A DNA stretch of 18,523 nucleotides from the NCBI GenBank assembly GCA_021828085.1, contig JAKATE010000021.1:1-18523 (forward strand), given 5' to 3'. A program made the translations under genes and the position numbers. Under the pieces are notes generated by a model. That model had not been told where the DNA came from and made no database searches. It worked only from the letters and a program-made list of their open reading frames with translations. Positions 6,463 through 14,337 of the stretch are shown in pieces. Numbering within the stretch: the stretch's first letter is position 1; each line of letters starts with the position of its first letter. This stretch comes from Thermoplasmata archaeon (GTDB lineage Archaea > Thermoplasmatota > Thermoplasmata > Lutacidiplasmatales > UBA184).

Positions 6463-7212
6463 GTGTACGTCAACCCCACCGACTTCCTGGCACCGGGGAT
6501 CGCCCTGGTTGTCGGGACCCTCCCCGTGCTGTACTTCCGGAGGAACGCCGCGCTCTTCGGGATCGCAGCGCTGGCCTACTTCGTGGCCATCGGCGGGAAG
6601 GTCGTGGTGGAGGGGACGTTCCCCTCGTTCTTCTCCCGCGCGGCGATCCCCACCTATCTGGCCTACGGGCTTCTCACCTTCTTTCTCGAGGTGGGTCTCG
6701 CCTGGGCGTTCCTCCATAGCCTCCGAGGCCAGCTTCCGGCCCCGGACCAGAGGCTCGGCTGGGTCTACGGGACCGATCTCGCGTTCTTCGAGAACGCGAT
6801 CCTCCTCGGCCTCCTGCCCCTCCTGGAACTCCTCGCCGTGAGCCAGCCCTCCGTCACACTCGCCGGGGGCGCGGCCTACTCGGCGAGCTTCCTCCCGAGC
6901 GCCCTCCCCTACCTGGGGGAACGCACCGCTTCGCTCATCGCCCACGGCGTCTGGGGGCTCGTCGCCTACGTGGCCGTGGTCCGGAACCGCGCCCGTCTAG
7001 TGTGGGTCACGCTCCCCCTGGCCTTCCTCGATTCGATCGCTTCCTGGTGGGACTTCACGCACGCCGTGAGCTATCCGGTGCTCATCGGAGGCTTGCTGGC
7101 GTACGTGCTCGTGGCCTCCTACTTCGCGCTCTGGGCAGCCGGGCTCCTCCCGGGCGCGCTTCGGGCGCTCCGACCGGAGCGACGCGAGGTCCCGACCCCG
7201 GTGGACGGCTAG
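6463..7212 (+). CDS. Polytopic membrane protein, remotely YhfC/PrsW-like
   Basis: A 249-residue integral membrane protein with about seven to eight hydrophobic segments (roughly 8-25, 29-48, 62-86, 103-125, 132-148, 155-174, 178-193 and 203-230) and a polar C-terminal tail. The polar residues inside or beside the helices are E76 (FLEVGLAW), E110-N111 (DLAFFENAILLG), H161 (LIAHGVWG) and D190 (FLDSIASWWDF). The Glu, Glu-Asn and His in successive helices resemble the arrangement in PrsW and YhfC glutamic-type intramembrane proteases. The canonical double-Glu first motif is missing, so the assignment is tentative and a plain membrane protein is equally possible. The start is a GTG with GGAG eight bases upstream. 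It follows the two-anchor protein closely; a protease acting on the neighbouring anchored proteins is a possibility, not a finding. Confidence 0.7.
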   Translation: MYVNPTDFLAPGIALVVGTLPVLYFRRNAALFGIAALAYFVAIGGKVVVEGTFPSFFSRAAIPTYLAYGLLTFFLEVGLAWAFLHSLRGQLPAPDQRLGWVYGTDLAFFENAILLGLLPLLELLAVSQPSVTLAGGAAYSASFLPSALPYLGERTASLIAHGVWGLVAYVAVVRNRARLVWVTLPLAFLDSIASWWDFTHAVSYPVLIGGLLAYVLVASYFALWAAGLLPGALRALRPERREVPTPVDG

Positions 7213-7357
7213 GGCGCATCGTCCATGGCAGGGGGGCGGGAGGGGCACTCTGCGCTCGTCCGGGGAATCCGGGAGGTGGGGAGCGGGCCCGAGCGGTCTA
7301 CCCACCGGATCCCCCGAGCGGCCCTTCTCTGCCCGCCGCAGGAGGGAAGGCGTCCGC

Positions 7358-7720
7358 TCAGCGGCCTTCGACGAGGAAGAGGATCCCCGCGAGCAACGTG
7401 AAGAGGCCGGCGAGCGCGGCGAGAAGCCCGAACCCGAGGACCAGCCAGACCACGACCGCGAGGACCACGAGCACGACGCCGCCGGTGACCGCACCGTCGT
7501 GGCCGCCGTGGCTCCCCCAGGACGCGAAGATCCCTACAAGGATCCCGAGCACGACGGACAGGACCACCCGGGTGAGCGTGGAACCAAGGGTCCCGAGGAC
7601 CGAGTGTCCGAGAGCGAGGAAGATGATGCCCGAGATGAACGAGACCAGGGCGAGCAGGAAGAGGAGAACGGCCCCCACGATGCCGAAGAGGAATCCCAGG
7701 CCTCTCCCGTGCACTTTCAC
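7358..7720 (-). CDS. Small four-helix membrane protein of unknown function
   Basis: A 120-residue, almost entirely hydrophobic protein with about four membrane helices (9-37, 50-68, 79-95 and 97-117). They are joined by short loops; one loop carries SHGGHDG (70-76) with two His and one Asp. Basic residues at the N-terminus suggest a cytoplasmic N-terminus. The start is the GTG at 7720, which sits in a GGGGTGAAAGTG context; an ATG a few bases further upstream is out of frame. A plus-strand shadow frame in the same place is Glu/Asp-rich and lacks any plausible domain, while the minus frame has the hydrophobic periodicity of a real membrane protein. It is convergent with the polytopic gene (145-base gap with no clear signal) and divergent from the aldo/keto reductase (236-base gap). 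Function unknown. Confidence 0.65.
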   Translation of the reverse strand: MKVHGRGLGFLFGIVGAVLLFLLALVSFISGIIFLALGHSVLGTLGSTLTRVVLSVVLGILVGIFASWGSHGGHDGAVTGGVVLVVLAVVVWLVLGFGLLAALAGLFTLLAGILFLVEGR

Positions 7721-7888
7721 CCCGTTCGCGTCCCATAGGCCAGGAGAGGGCCCCCCCAGGCGGTCGGACGCTACGCCCGGGTCTACCCTCGAGGCTTCTT
7801 AGTTCTTTGTCCCAGGAAGGCGGCCTCCCATCCCATGCCAGGCCTGTTAGGCTCCCCTCGAAGGGAGGACGGGCGCTGCTCCGCCGGG

Positions 7889-7899
7889 ATTTGATATCC
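7889..7899 (+). promoter_or_regulatory. Candidate TATA box for the aldo/keto reductase
   Basis: ATTTGATATCC is the only AT-rich stretch between 7830 and the start at 7957. It would place transcription start near 7920 and leave a leader of about 37 bases. That leader contains GGGAGG (7944-7949), seven bases before the ATG, so this gene looks leadered, unlike the epimerase gene. Confidence 0.45.
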
Positions 7900-7956
7900 G
7901 TTCCGTGCCTGCCCTGCTCGGGGCGGGCCGTGGGCGACGTCCCGGGAGGCACTCAC

Positions 7957-8808
7957 ATGTCCACCATCGGGCCGCCTGAGCTCTCCATTCCCCGGATCCG
8001 GCTCAACCAGGGAGGAGAGATCCCTGCCATCGGGCTTGGGGTCTTCAAGAGCGAGCCCGGGGCCGTCACTCGCAACGCCGTCCACTGGGCGCTGGAAGCA
8101 GGATATCGGCACGTGGACACGGCTGCGCTCTATCGGAACGAGTCCGACGTGGGCCTTGCGCTCCGGGAGAGCGGGCTCCCCCGGGACGAGCTTTTCGTCA
8201 CCACCAAGCTGTGGCATACGGAGCAGGGGTTCGAAGCGGCGCAGCGGGCGGCCCACGCCAGCCTGGAGCGCCTGGGCCTCGACTATGTGGACCTCTACCT
8301 CATCCACTGGCCCCGAGCCGACCCCCCTTCCCTCCGACTGGACTCGTGGAAGGCGCTGGAGAAGCTCCAGCGCGAAGGACTCTGCCGGAACATCGGGGTC
8401 TCCAACTACGCCCGTCGTCATCTCGAGGAGCTGCTCGAACACACGAGCGTCGTACCGGCGGTGGACCAGGTCGAGTTCCATCCCTTCGTCTACGACCCGG
8501 ACCTTCTCGATTTCTGCCGCGAGAAAGGGATCCGGGTCGAGGCCTGGTCCCCCCTCACCCGCTCGGAGAGGCTCGACCATCCGGAGATCCTCCGGATCGC
8601 CCGCGGCCATGGGCGCACGCCCGCCCAGGTCCTCCTGCGCTGGGGCTTCCAGCACGGGATCGTCGAACTCCCCAAGTCCGTCCACCAGGAGAGGATCCGG
8701 GAGAATGCGCGGATCTTCGACTTCTCCCTGACCGACGAGGAGATGCACGTCCTCGACGGGCTCCGGGACGGCAGGCGCGTCGGGCCGGACCCCCGGGAGA
8801 TCCCCTGA
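7957..8808 (+). CDS. Aldo/keto reductase
   Basis: A soluble 283-residue NADPH-dependent carbonyl reductase with a TIM-barrel fold, closest in pattern to the 2,5-diketogluconate reductase/aldehyde reductase group. LNQGGEIPAIGLGVF (16-30) is the first strand. GYRHVDTAALYRNE (49-62) supplies D54 and Y59, TTKLW supplies K84 and LIHWP supplies H117, so the catalytic tetrad Asp-Tyr-Lys-His is complete. GVSNY (147-151) and the cofactor-binding region around ELPKSVHQERIRENARIFDF are present near the C-terminus. ATG 7957 is chosen for the well-placed GGGAGG upstream; the frame extends 50 codons further but that part has no homologous look. The gene ends only 10 bases from the convergent maltokinase stop. 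The substrate is not evident; it may reduce a sugar-derived or reactive aldehyde. Confidence 0.9.
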   Translation: MSTIGPPELSIPRIRLNQGGEIPAIGLGVFKSEPGAVTRNAVHWALEAGYRHVDTAALYRNESDVGLALRESGLPRDELFVTTKLWHTEQGFEAAQRAAHASLERLGLDYVDLYLIHWPRADPPSLRLDSWKALEKLQREGLCRNIGVSNYARRHLEELLEHTSVVPAVDQVEFHPFVYDPDLLDFCREKGIRVEAWSPLTRSERLDHPEILRIARGHGRTPAQVLLRWGFQHGIVELPKSVHQERIRENARIFDFSLTDEEMHVLDGLRDGRRVGPDPREIP

Positions 8809-8818
8809 GGGTCGAAGC

Positions 8819-10276
8819 TCATCCGGCTCCCGCGGCTCGGTCCCTCCCCTTCGGGCCCTCGGCGGACGGGCCGAGGAGGTCCTCGAGGGCCCCCAGCGGA
8901 ACACTCACCCACGACGGACGGTGGTCGAGCTCGTAGCGGATCTCGTAGAGCGCCTTTTCCACCACAAAGAACGCGAGCCAGGGGTCCCCCCGGCCCGTCG
9001 GGGGCTCCACGGGGGAGCGTTCCTCCCGGAGCCGCTCCGAGTATCCCTTCAGGAATCCGTCCTGTAACCGGTGGGACAGCTCCAGGACCGTGGAAGGGGA
9101 CTCCGGAACGACCCGGGCCCCCGGGAGGCCGGGGGACCGGGCCAGATAGTCGAGCGATCGGAGCATCCCGGCCACATCCCGGAGGGGAGGATGCTTCTCC
9201 CGACGCTCCGAGAGCGGGCGCGCCGGCTCCCCCTCGAAATCCAGGATGACCGGTCCCCGGTGGGTGGAGAGCACCTGCCCCAGGTGATAGTCGCCATGGA
9301 TGCGGGTGCTCCAGGGCCGACCCCCCTCGCCGATCCCCACCCGGTCACGGAAGCTCTCCAATTCCGTGCTCCGGGCCTGGAGGGCGCGCGCGCGGTCCCG
9401 GACCGGGCCCTCCATCCCCGGCAGGGCCCGGTCAAGGCTCTCCATCGCCGTGGCGAACGTCCCGGACCAGCGGGACTTCCAGCGGGCGAGCCGGGAGGCC
9501 TCCAGCGGCTCCGGCCGGAACGCGGGGGGCGCTTCGGTTGCGCCCGCCAGCGCGACGTGGAGCGACGCGGTCACCCTTCCGAGATCTTCCACGAGCCGCA
9601 GGAGCGCAACCCCGGTCGGGCCGTCCGGCTGAGCCCGGAGGTCCCGTCCCACCGACCAGAGGTCCCCCTCGTTCCTCTCGAACTCCTGGGTCGAGCCGAG
9701 GACCGCGACCGGAAACCCGGGGGCGGTGTACTCCAGGACCCCCACCGGTCGCGGCACCTGATGGAAGGATGTACTCCCCCAGAGGAACTCCGGCATCTCC
9801 ACATCCGGATTCTCTCCGGGCTGGATCGCCCGGAAGTGCTTGTGGACGATCTGCTCGGCCAGGATCACCGAGGAGTTGCTCTGCTCCACTCCCACGGGCC
9901 GGCAGGGGGCACCCGCCGGTATCCTCGCCCGCCACGACGCCGGATCGCTCAGAGGCCGGTAGCTCAGCCGGCCCTCTCGGGTCGGGACCGGACCCTGGAT
10001 CGCGAGGTCTACGAGCATCCACCGGACCAGTGGCCCCATGGCCCCGGGAGCGAGGGGTTCCAGGGTCTCCCCGTCGACGAAGTAGCTGTAGAGGACCGGC
10101 GCGCGGTCCCCGAACGAGACCTTGAGCAGCCACCAGCGGACCGCTCCTCCCGGGACGGGAAGCTGCGCCTCGTCCACCGGTTCGAGGGAGCGTATCAAGG
10201 AGGATTTCTCCCCGAAGAAGCGCTCCTGCGGGAGCTGAGCTCTCAGGCGCCGAAGGGCCGGCTCCACCTCGGTCAC
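8819..10276 (-). CDS. mak: Maltokinase (maltose 1-phosphotransferase)
   Basis: Maltokinase phosphorylates maltose with ATP to alpha-maltose 1-phosphate, the donor for GlgE. The protein has 485 residues. An N-cap domain (about 1-125) precedes EQSNSSVIL (131-139), a P-loop-like strand of this family. HKHFR (145-149) and PGENPDVE (153-160) follow; the Lys is probably the ATP-contacting one. The kinase core has HGDYHLGQ (327-334) with catalytic D329, then ILDFEGEPARP (344-354) with metal-binding D346, and LRDVAGMLRSLDY (365-377), all hallmark maltokinase motifs. No ATG is present near the 5' end. The GTG at 10276 is preferred, with GGAGGGAGGGG upstream, 34 bases after the treS stop; a second GTG is three codons later. 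The frame continues over the end of treS but that part is a shadow. It is the last gene of glgE-treS-mak and is not fused to TreS as in many bacteria. Confidence 0.93.
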   Translation of the reverse strand: MTEVEPALRRLRAQLPQERFFGEKSSLIRSLEPVDEAQLPVPGGAVRWWLLKVSFGDRAPVLYSYFVDGETLEPLAPGAMGPLVRWMLVDLAIQGPVPTREGRLSYRPLSDPASWRARIPAGAPCRPVGVEQSNSSVILAEQIVHKHFRAIQPGENPDVEMPEFLWGSTSFHQVPRPVGVLEYTAPGFPVAVLGSTQEFERNEGDLWSVGRDLRAQPDGPTGVALLRLVEDLGRVTASLHVALAGATEAPPAFRPEPLEASRLARWKSRWSGTFATAMESLDRALPGMEGPVRDRARALQARSTELESFRDRVGIGEGGRPWSTRIHGDYHLGQVLSTHRGPVILDFEGEPARPLSERREKHPPLRDVAGMLRSLDYLARSPGLPGARVVPESPSTVLELSHRLQDGFLKGYSERLREERSPVEPPTGRGDPWLAFFVVEKALYEIRYELDHRPSWVSVPLGALEDLLGPSAEGPKGRDRAAGAG

Positions 10277-10310
10277 GTGCGGGGCCGCCCCTCCCTCCGC
10301 GACGTGGACC

Positions 10311-11981
10311 TCAGGGAGGGGGGAGGCTCCCGGGCGCCCGGAGATCGAACCAGAAGAAGGCGTGGGGGGTGAGGGTGAAGAAGTACGGCAGCTCCCCGAT
10401 CTTCGGGAAGGCTGCCTGGCTGAGGACCTCGACCGGGGTCCACCCATTGTACTGGGGAAGGGAGATCTCGGCCGCGGTGGGGGCGCGGGAGAGGTTGTAC
10501 ACGCAGAGCAGGTGATGGTCCCCGAGCGAACGGAGGTAGGCGAGGACCTTCCGGTTGGGAAGGTCGAGGAACTGGAGGGAACCCTCCCCGAGGACGTCGT
10601 TGAGCTGGTGCCGGACCTGGATGATGTTGCGGAGCCAGCGGAGCAGCGAGGTGGGCAGCCGGAGCTCCGCCTCCACGTTCCGAGCCTCGTAGTGGAAGTT
10701 CGGATTGACGATCACGGGGTTGTAGAGGAGCTCCGTGTCCGCCCGCGAGAACCCCGCGTTCCGGTCCGGGGACCACTGCATGGGCGTCCGGACCCCGTTG
10801 CGGTCCCCCAGGTAGATGTTGTCCCCCATCCCGATCTCGTCGCCGTAGTAGAGGAAGGGGACCCCGGGGAGGCTGAAGAGCAGCGCGTGGAGCATCTCCA
10901 GGGTCGCCCGGTCGTCGTCCACCAGGGGGGCGAGCCTCCGACGGATGCCGAGGTTGAGGCGCATCTTGGGGTGCTTCGCGTACTCGTGGTACATGAAGTC
11001 CCGCTCCTCGTCGGTGACCATCTCGAGCGTGAGCTCGTCGTGGTTGCGGAGGAAGATCCCCCAGTGGCAGGTGGGAGGGATCGGAAGGGTCTGGTTGATG
11101 ATGTCCACGATGGGCAGCCGGTCCTCCTTGCGGAGGGCGACGAAGACCCGGGGCATGAGCGGGAAGTTGAACGCGAGATGGAACTCATCCTCGTTGCCGA
11201 AGTACGGCTTCACGTCCTGCGGCCACTGGTTCGCCTCCGCCAGCAGCACGGACCCCGGGAACTCGCGGTCGACGAGGGCTCGGATCTCCTTGAGGTAGGC
11301 GTGGGTCTCCGGGAGGTTCTCGCAGCTGGTCCCCTCGCGCTCGAAGAGGTACGGGACCGCGTCGCAGCGGAAGCCGTCCAGCCCCCGCTTGAGCCAGAAG
11401 CGGACCACGTTCTTCATCTCCTCGCGGACCTCGGGGTTGTCGTAATTGAGATCCGGCTGGTGGCTGTAGAAGCGGTGCCAGAAGTACTGGCCCGCCACGG
11501 GGTCCCAGGTCCAGTTGGAGCGCTCGGTGTCCCGGAAGATGATCCGGGTGCCCACGTAGCGCTTGTCGTCGTCGCTCCAGACGAACCAGGAGCGCTTGGG
11601 GCTCTTGGGGTTCGAGCGGGCCTCCTGGAACCACGCGCACTGGTCCGAGACGTGGTTCATCACCAGATCCGCGATGACCCGGATCCCCCGCTGGTGGGCC
11701 TCCGCGATGAACGTGTCGAACTGCTCCAGGGTCCCGTACTCGGGGTGGATGCTGTAGTAATCCTCGATATCGTAGCCGTCGTCCCGGAGGGGGGAGCGAA
11801 AGTACGGCAAAAGCCACAGGCAGTCCACTCCCAGGTCCACCAGGTACTCGAGCTTCTGCGTGAGGCCGGGGAAGTCCCCGATCCCGTCCGCGTTGCTGTC
11901 GAAGAATCCGCGGACGGAGAGCTCGTAGAAGATGGCCCGCCGGTACCAGAGCCGGTCGGTCCGATCGATCTCCGCGCTCAC
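10311..11981 (-). CDS. treS: Trehalose synthase (maltose alpha-D-glucosyltransferase), GH13
   Basis: TreS interconverts trehalose and maltose by intramolecular transglucosylation in the cytoplasm. The 556-residue protein opens with LWYRRAIFYELSVRGFFDSN (11-30) and GIGDFPGLTQKL (33-44), a very typical TreS start. DLVMNH (105-110) is GH13 region I. GFRCDAV gives nucleophile D207, LLAEANQWP gives acid/base E249, and NHDE gives the third carboxylate D315. The all-beta C domain follows at about 460-550. Length matches single-domain TreS proteins that lack a fused kinase. Translation starts at a GTG overlapping the glgE stop (GTGA), with GGTGGAG just upstream. In this neighbourhood the likely direction is trehalose to maltose, feeding Mak and GlgE. 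An oligo-1,6-glucosidase is unlikely given these motifs. Confidence 0.94.
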   Translation of the reverse strand: MSAEIDRTDRLWYRRAIFYELSVRGFFDSNADGIGDFPGLTQKLEYLVDLGVDCLWLLPYFRSPLRDDGYDIEDYYSIHPEYGTLEQFDTFIAEAHQRGIRVIADLVMNHVSDQCAWFQEARSNPKSPKRSWFVWSDDDKRYVGTRIIFRDTERSNWTWDPVAGQYFWHRFYSHQPDLNYDNPEVREEMKNVVRFWLKRGLDGFRCDAVPYLFEREGTSCENLPETHAYLKEIRALVDREFPGSVLLAEANQWPQDVKPYFGNEDEFHLAFNFPLMPRVFVALRKEDRLPIVDIINQTLPIPPTCHWGIFLRNHDELTLEMVTDEERDFMYHEYAKHPKMRLNLGIRRRLAPLVDDDRATLEMLHALLFSLPGVPFLYYGDEIGMGDNIYLGDRNGVRTPMQWSPDRNAGFSRADTELLYNPVIVNPNFHYEARNVEAELRLPTSLLRWLRNIIQVRHQLNDVLGEGSLQFLDLPNRKVLAYLRSLGDHHLLCVYNLSRAPTAAEISLPQYNGWTPVEVLSQAAFPKIGELPYFFTLTPHAFFWFDLRAPGSLPPP

Positions 11982-13999
11982 GGCTCCACCCGCAGGATAT
12001 GTGCGACCTGGACGCCGGGATCGAGCTTGACGTAATTGCGCCGCCCCTTCCAGGTGTAGATCCGGTCCGTGAGCAGGTCCCGGACCCGGAACTCGGAGTC
12101 CTCGGCGAGCCCCAGCGGCTCGAGCGGCACGCTCACCAGGGACTCCAACGTCCGCTCCGGAAGGACGTTGGCGATGACGAGGAGCGGGCGACCCGGGGTC
12201 CGGGGCTTGCGGTAGTAACCCAGGAGCCCCGCGTTGTCGACCGGGAAGAAGCCGAGCTCGCTGCCCGGACGTAACGCCGGCTCCTCGTGGCGGATCCGGT
12301 TGAGCCGGGCGAGGAGGGGGCGGAGGTTCCCGGGGGCGGAGGGGTCGCGGTGGACCACCCGGTACTTCTCCGAGTCGCGGTACTCCTCGCTCCCCTCGAC
12401 GCCTTCCCGCTCGAGGAATTCGTAGCCGCTGTAAACCCCCCAGAGGGGAGAGAGGGTGGCCGCCAGCACCGCTCTCACCTCGAAGGCCGGACGGCCCAGG
12501 CGCTGGAGGACCGGCGAGAGGATGTCGGGGGTGTTGACGAAGAGCATGGGGCGGAAGTACTCTCGGAGGGGGGCCGAGGAGAGCTCGGTGAAGTACTCCC
12601 GGAGCTCGGAGGAGCTGTTCCGCCAGGTGAAGTACGTGTACGACTCGGAGAACCCGAGGCGGGCCAGGCGGTACATGATCTTGGGCCGAGTGAACGCCTC
12701 GGAGAGGAAGATGGTGTCCGGGAAGCGCTCATGGACCTCCCGGATGAGGCGCTCCCAGAAGTCGAAGGGCTTGGTGTGGGGATTGTCCACCCGGAAGATG
12801 CGGACCCCGCGCTCCGCCCAGAGAGCGACCAGGTCGATGAGCGCCCGCCAGAGTCCCTCCCGGTCCGGGGACTCGAAGTCGAGCGGGTAGATGTCCTTGT
12901 AGCGTTTCGGGGGGTTCTCCGCGTAGCGTATGGAGCCATCCGCCCGGTGGGAGAACCACTCCGGGTGCTCGTGGACCCAAGGGTGATCGGGGGAGCACTG
13001 GAACGCGAGATCGAGGGCGATCTCCAGCCCCAACTCGGCCGCCCGCTGCCGGAAGTGTTGGAAGTCCTCCAGCGTCCCCAGGCCCGGGTCGATCGCCTCG
13101 TGCCCGCCGGCCGCGCTGCCCACCGCCCACGGGCTTCCGGGGTCCCCCGGCCCCGGAGCGTCGCTGTTCCCCCGGCCCCTCCTCGCCGTGGTACCGATGG
13201 GGTGGATGGGGGGGAGGTAGAGGACATCGAAACCGAGCTCGGAGATCTCGGGAAGACGTTCCTCGGCTTGCCGGAAACTGGCAGGAGCACGGTCGGAAGG
13301 CCCGAGCGAGCGTGGGAAGGCCTCGTACCAGGCCGCGAAACCGGCCCGCTCGCGGTCCACCCAGGCCGTGTACCAGGGCTCCGGGCCCACCAGGTCCGCG
13401 CGGGGCTGGAGCCTTCGGGCCGCCTCCCGGACCGAGGGGGACTGCAGCCGGGTCAGGAGATCCTCCCTCGGATCGGAATCGAAAGCGGCGATCGCTGCCT
13501 GCAGAGTTCCGTACTCCTGGTCGGTGGCCCGGGCACGGCAGGCCTCCAGGATCTCCCGGCCGGCGGGAAGGTCAGGGGTGATGTCCTCCCCGGCCTTCGA
13601 CCACTTGAGCAGGGAGTCGATCCAGCCGCCGTACCGGTCGGTCCAGGCACAGAAGCCGTAGCGCCAGAGCCCCGGGCGGTCCACCAGGAAGGTGCCGGTG
13701 TAGTGATCGTTCCCCTCGGCGGTGAGGAGGGCTTCCGAGGTCTCCTCCGAGCCCGGGGGCATCCAGCAGATGCTGGCCGTGAGCGGCTCCGAGCCTGGGC
13801 GGATGGCATCGACGGAGACCTCGACGTGGTCCCCCACCAGCCGCTTGATCGGGAAGCGCCCGCCCTCCAGGACGGGTTCGGGGGACTCGAGGACCACGAC
13901 CGACGGCGGGCGCACCGGCCCTTCCGACGAAGTTCCGCGTCGGCTCCCACTGCGCCGGGTCCCCGGGCGCGACTCTGGCTTCTTTCTCAGGGCAGGCAT
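11978..13999 (-). CDS. glgE: Alpha-1,4-glucan:maltose-1-phosphate maltosyltransferase, GH13 subfamily 3
   Basis: GlgE transfers maltosyl units from maltose 1-phosphate to the non-reducing end of an alpha-1,4-glucan and releases phosphate. The protein has 673 residues. A basic tail (1-25) is followed by the N-terminal beta domain (about 48-140; WRYGFCAWTDRYGGW at 112-126 is characteristic) and a helical insertion (about 145-230). The barrel contains YLPPIHPIG (261-269). RVDNPHTKP gives nucleophile D405, FLSEAFTRPKIM gives acid/base E434 and VNTPDIL gives D492, all standard GlgE motifs. The acceptor and donor loop ENPPKRYKDIYPLDFE (361-376) is conserved. ATG 13999 is chosen because a TTTAT box lies 45 bases upstream (14044-14049); an open extension to 14140 is low-complexity. 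It leads the operon and overlaps treS by four bases. Confidence 0.94.
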   Translation of the reverse strand: MPALRKKPESRPGTRRSGSRRGTSSEGPVRPPSVVVLESPEPVLEGGRFPIKRLVGDHVEVSVDAIRPGSEPLTASICWMPPGSEETSEALLTAEGNDHYTGTFLVDRPGLWRYGFCAWTDRYGGWIDSLLKWSKAGEDITPDLPAGREILEACRARATDQEYGTLQAAIAAFDSDPREDLLTRLQSPSVREAARRLQPRADLVGPEPWYTAWVDRERAGFAAWYEAFPRSLGPSDRAPASFRQAEERLPEISELGFDVLYLPPIHPIGTTARRGRGNSDAPGPGDPGSPWAVGSAAGGHEAIDPGLGTLEDFQHFRQRAAELGLEIALDLAFQCSPDHPWVHEHPEWFSHRADGSIRYAENPPKRYKDIYPLDFESPDREGLWRALIDLVALWAERGVRIFRVDNPHTKPFDFWERLIREVHERFPDTIFLSEAFTRPKIMYRLARLGFSESYTYFTWRNSSSELREYFTELSSAPLREYFRPMLFVNTPDILSPVLQRLGRPAFEVRAVLAATLSPLWGVYSGYEFLEREGVEGSEEYRDSEKYRVVHRDPSAPGNLRPLLARLNRIRHEEPALRPGSELGFFPVDNAGLLGYYRKPRTPGRPLLVIANVLPERTLESLVSVPLEPLGLAEDSEFRVRDLLTDRIYTWKGRRNYVKLDPGVQVAHILRVEP

Positions 14000-14043
14000 G
14001 CTTCCCCCACGCTCCGCGCGGACGCGAAGGAGGAGGTCACGCG

Positions 14044-14049
14044 ATAAAG
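14044..14049 (-). promoter_or_regulatory. TATA-like box for glgE-treS-mak
   Basis: ATAAAG on the plus strand reads CTTTAT on the minus strand. It is centred about 47 bases before the glgE ATG at 13999 and would leave a leader of about 20 bases, in which GCGGAG is a possible ribosome site. Confidence 0.5.
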
Positions 14050-14259
14050 AGTACGGGGAAAATCCCGGGAGGAGCGGCGGGCCCCGGGGGGCCTCGGTCT
14101 CACCCGAAGCGGGATCGCGTTGACCCTCCTCCGTCCCCATTCCTTCGAGGGGCCTTGGGACATCGAAGGGGGGCCGGAGCGCGAGGAAGGGCCGTTCGTA
14201 CTCCCCGCTTTAAACCCCGACCGCTCTGGCACTCCCCGCGTGGTCGACGTCGGAAGGAC

Positions 14260-14295
14260 CGGTCCCGGGAAGCTTAACGGTCCCGGGACGGTCCC
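14260..14295. repeat. 11-base direct repeat flanking a CTTAA box upstream of glgB
   Basis: CGGTCCCGGGA occurs at 14260-14270 and again at 14278-14288, with AGCTTAA between the copies and a partial third copy CGGTCCC at 14289-14295. The spacing of 18 bases, start to start, puts the two complete copies at either side of the presumed TATA element, centred about 62 bases before the glgB ATG. Such an arrangement suits an operator bound by a dimer that blocks or recruits TBP. The core TCCCGGGA is common in this GC-rich window, so only the repeat arrangement is noteworthy. Confidence 0.5.
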
Positions 14296-14337
14296 TCCCC
14301 CTCCGGCAGGCACGTCGGCCTTCAAGGCAGAAACGAA

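Larger units (their letters stand above)
14000..14337. promoter_or_regulatory. Divergent glgE-glgB intergenic region
   Basis: This 338-base gap holds no convincing gene; the frames crossing it are shadows or N-terminal extensions of low complexity. What can be seen: a CTTTAT box for glgE on the minus strand (14044-14049), a CTTTAAAC box (14208-14215) that could serve either strand, and a CTTAA box (14273-14277) flanked by an 11-base direct repeat on the glgB side. GC-rich palindromes are numerous. It is the likely control region for the whole glucan/trehalose locus. Confidence 0.6.

Noticed and set aside
7499..7738. Acidic plus-strand frame opposite the four-helix membrane protein
   Set aside because: It is a shadow: Asp/Glu-rich frames arise when the opposite strand encodes Val/Leu-rich helices.
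10362..12035. 557-codon plus-strand open frame opposite treS
   Set aside because: Shadow of treS; Val/Glu/Asp-rich repeats reflect the codon positions of the real gene.
12287..14047. 586-codon plus-strand open frame opposite glgE
   Set aside because: Shadow of glgE; no recognisable domain or start signal.
14063..14070. Third TCCCGGGA palindrome near the glgE TATA box as part of one operator set
   Set aside because: The same 8-mer also appears inside genes and at other unrelated places (for example near 497, 5667, 7940 and 10148), so single copies are not informative.
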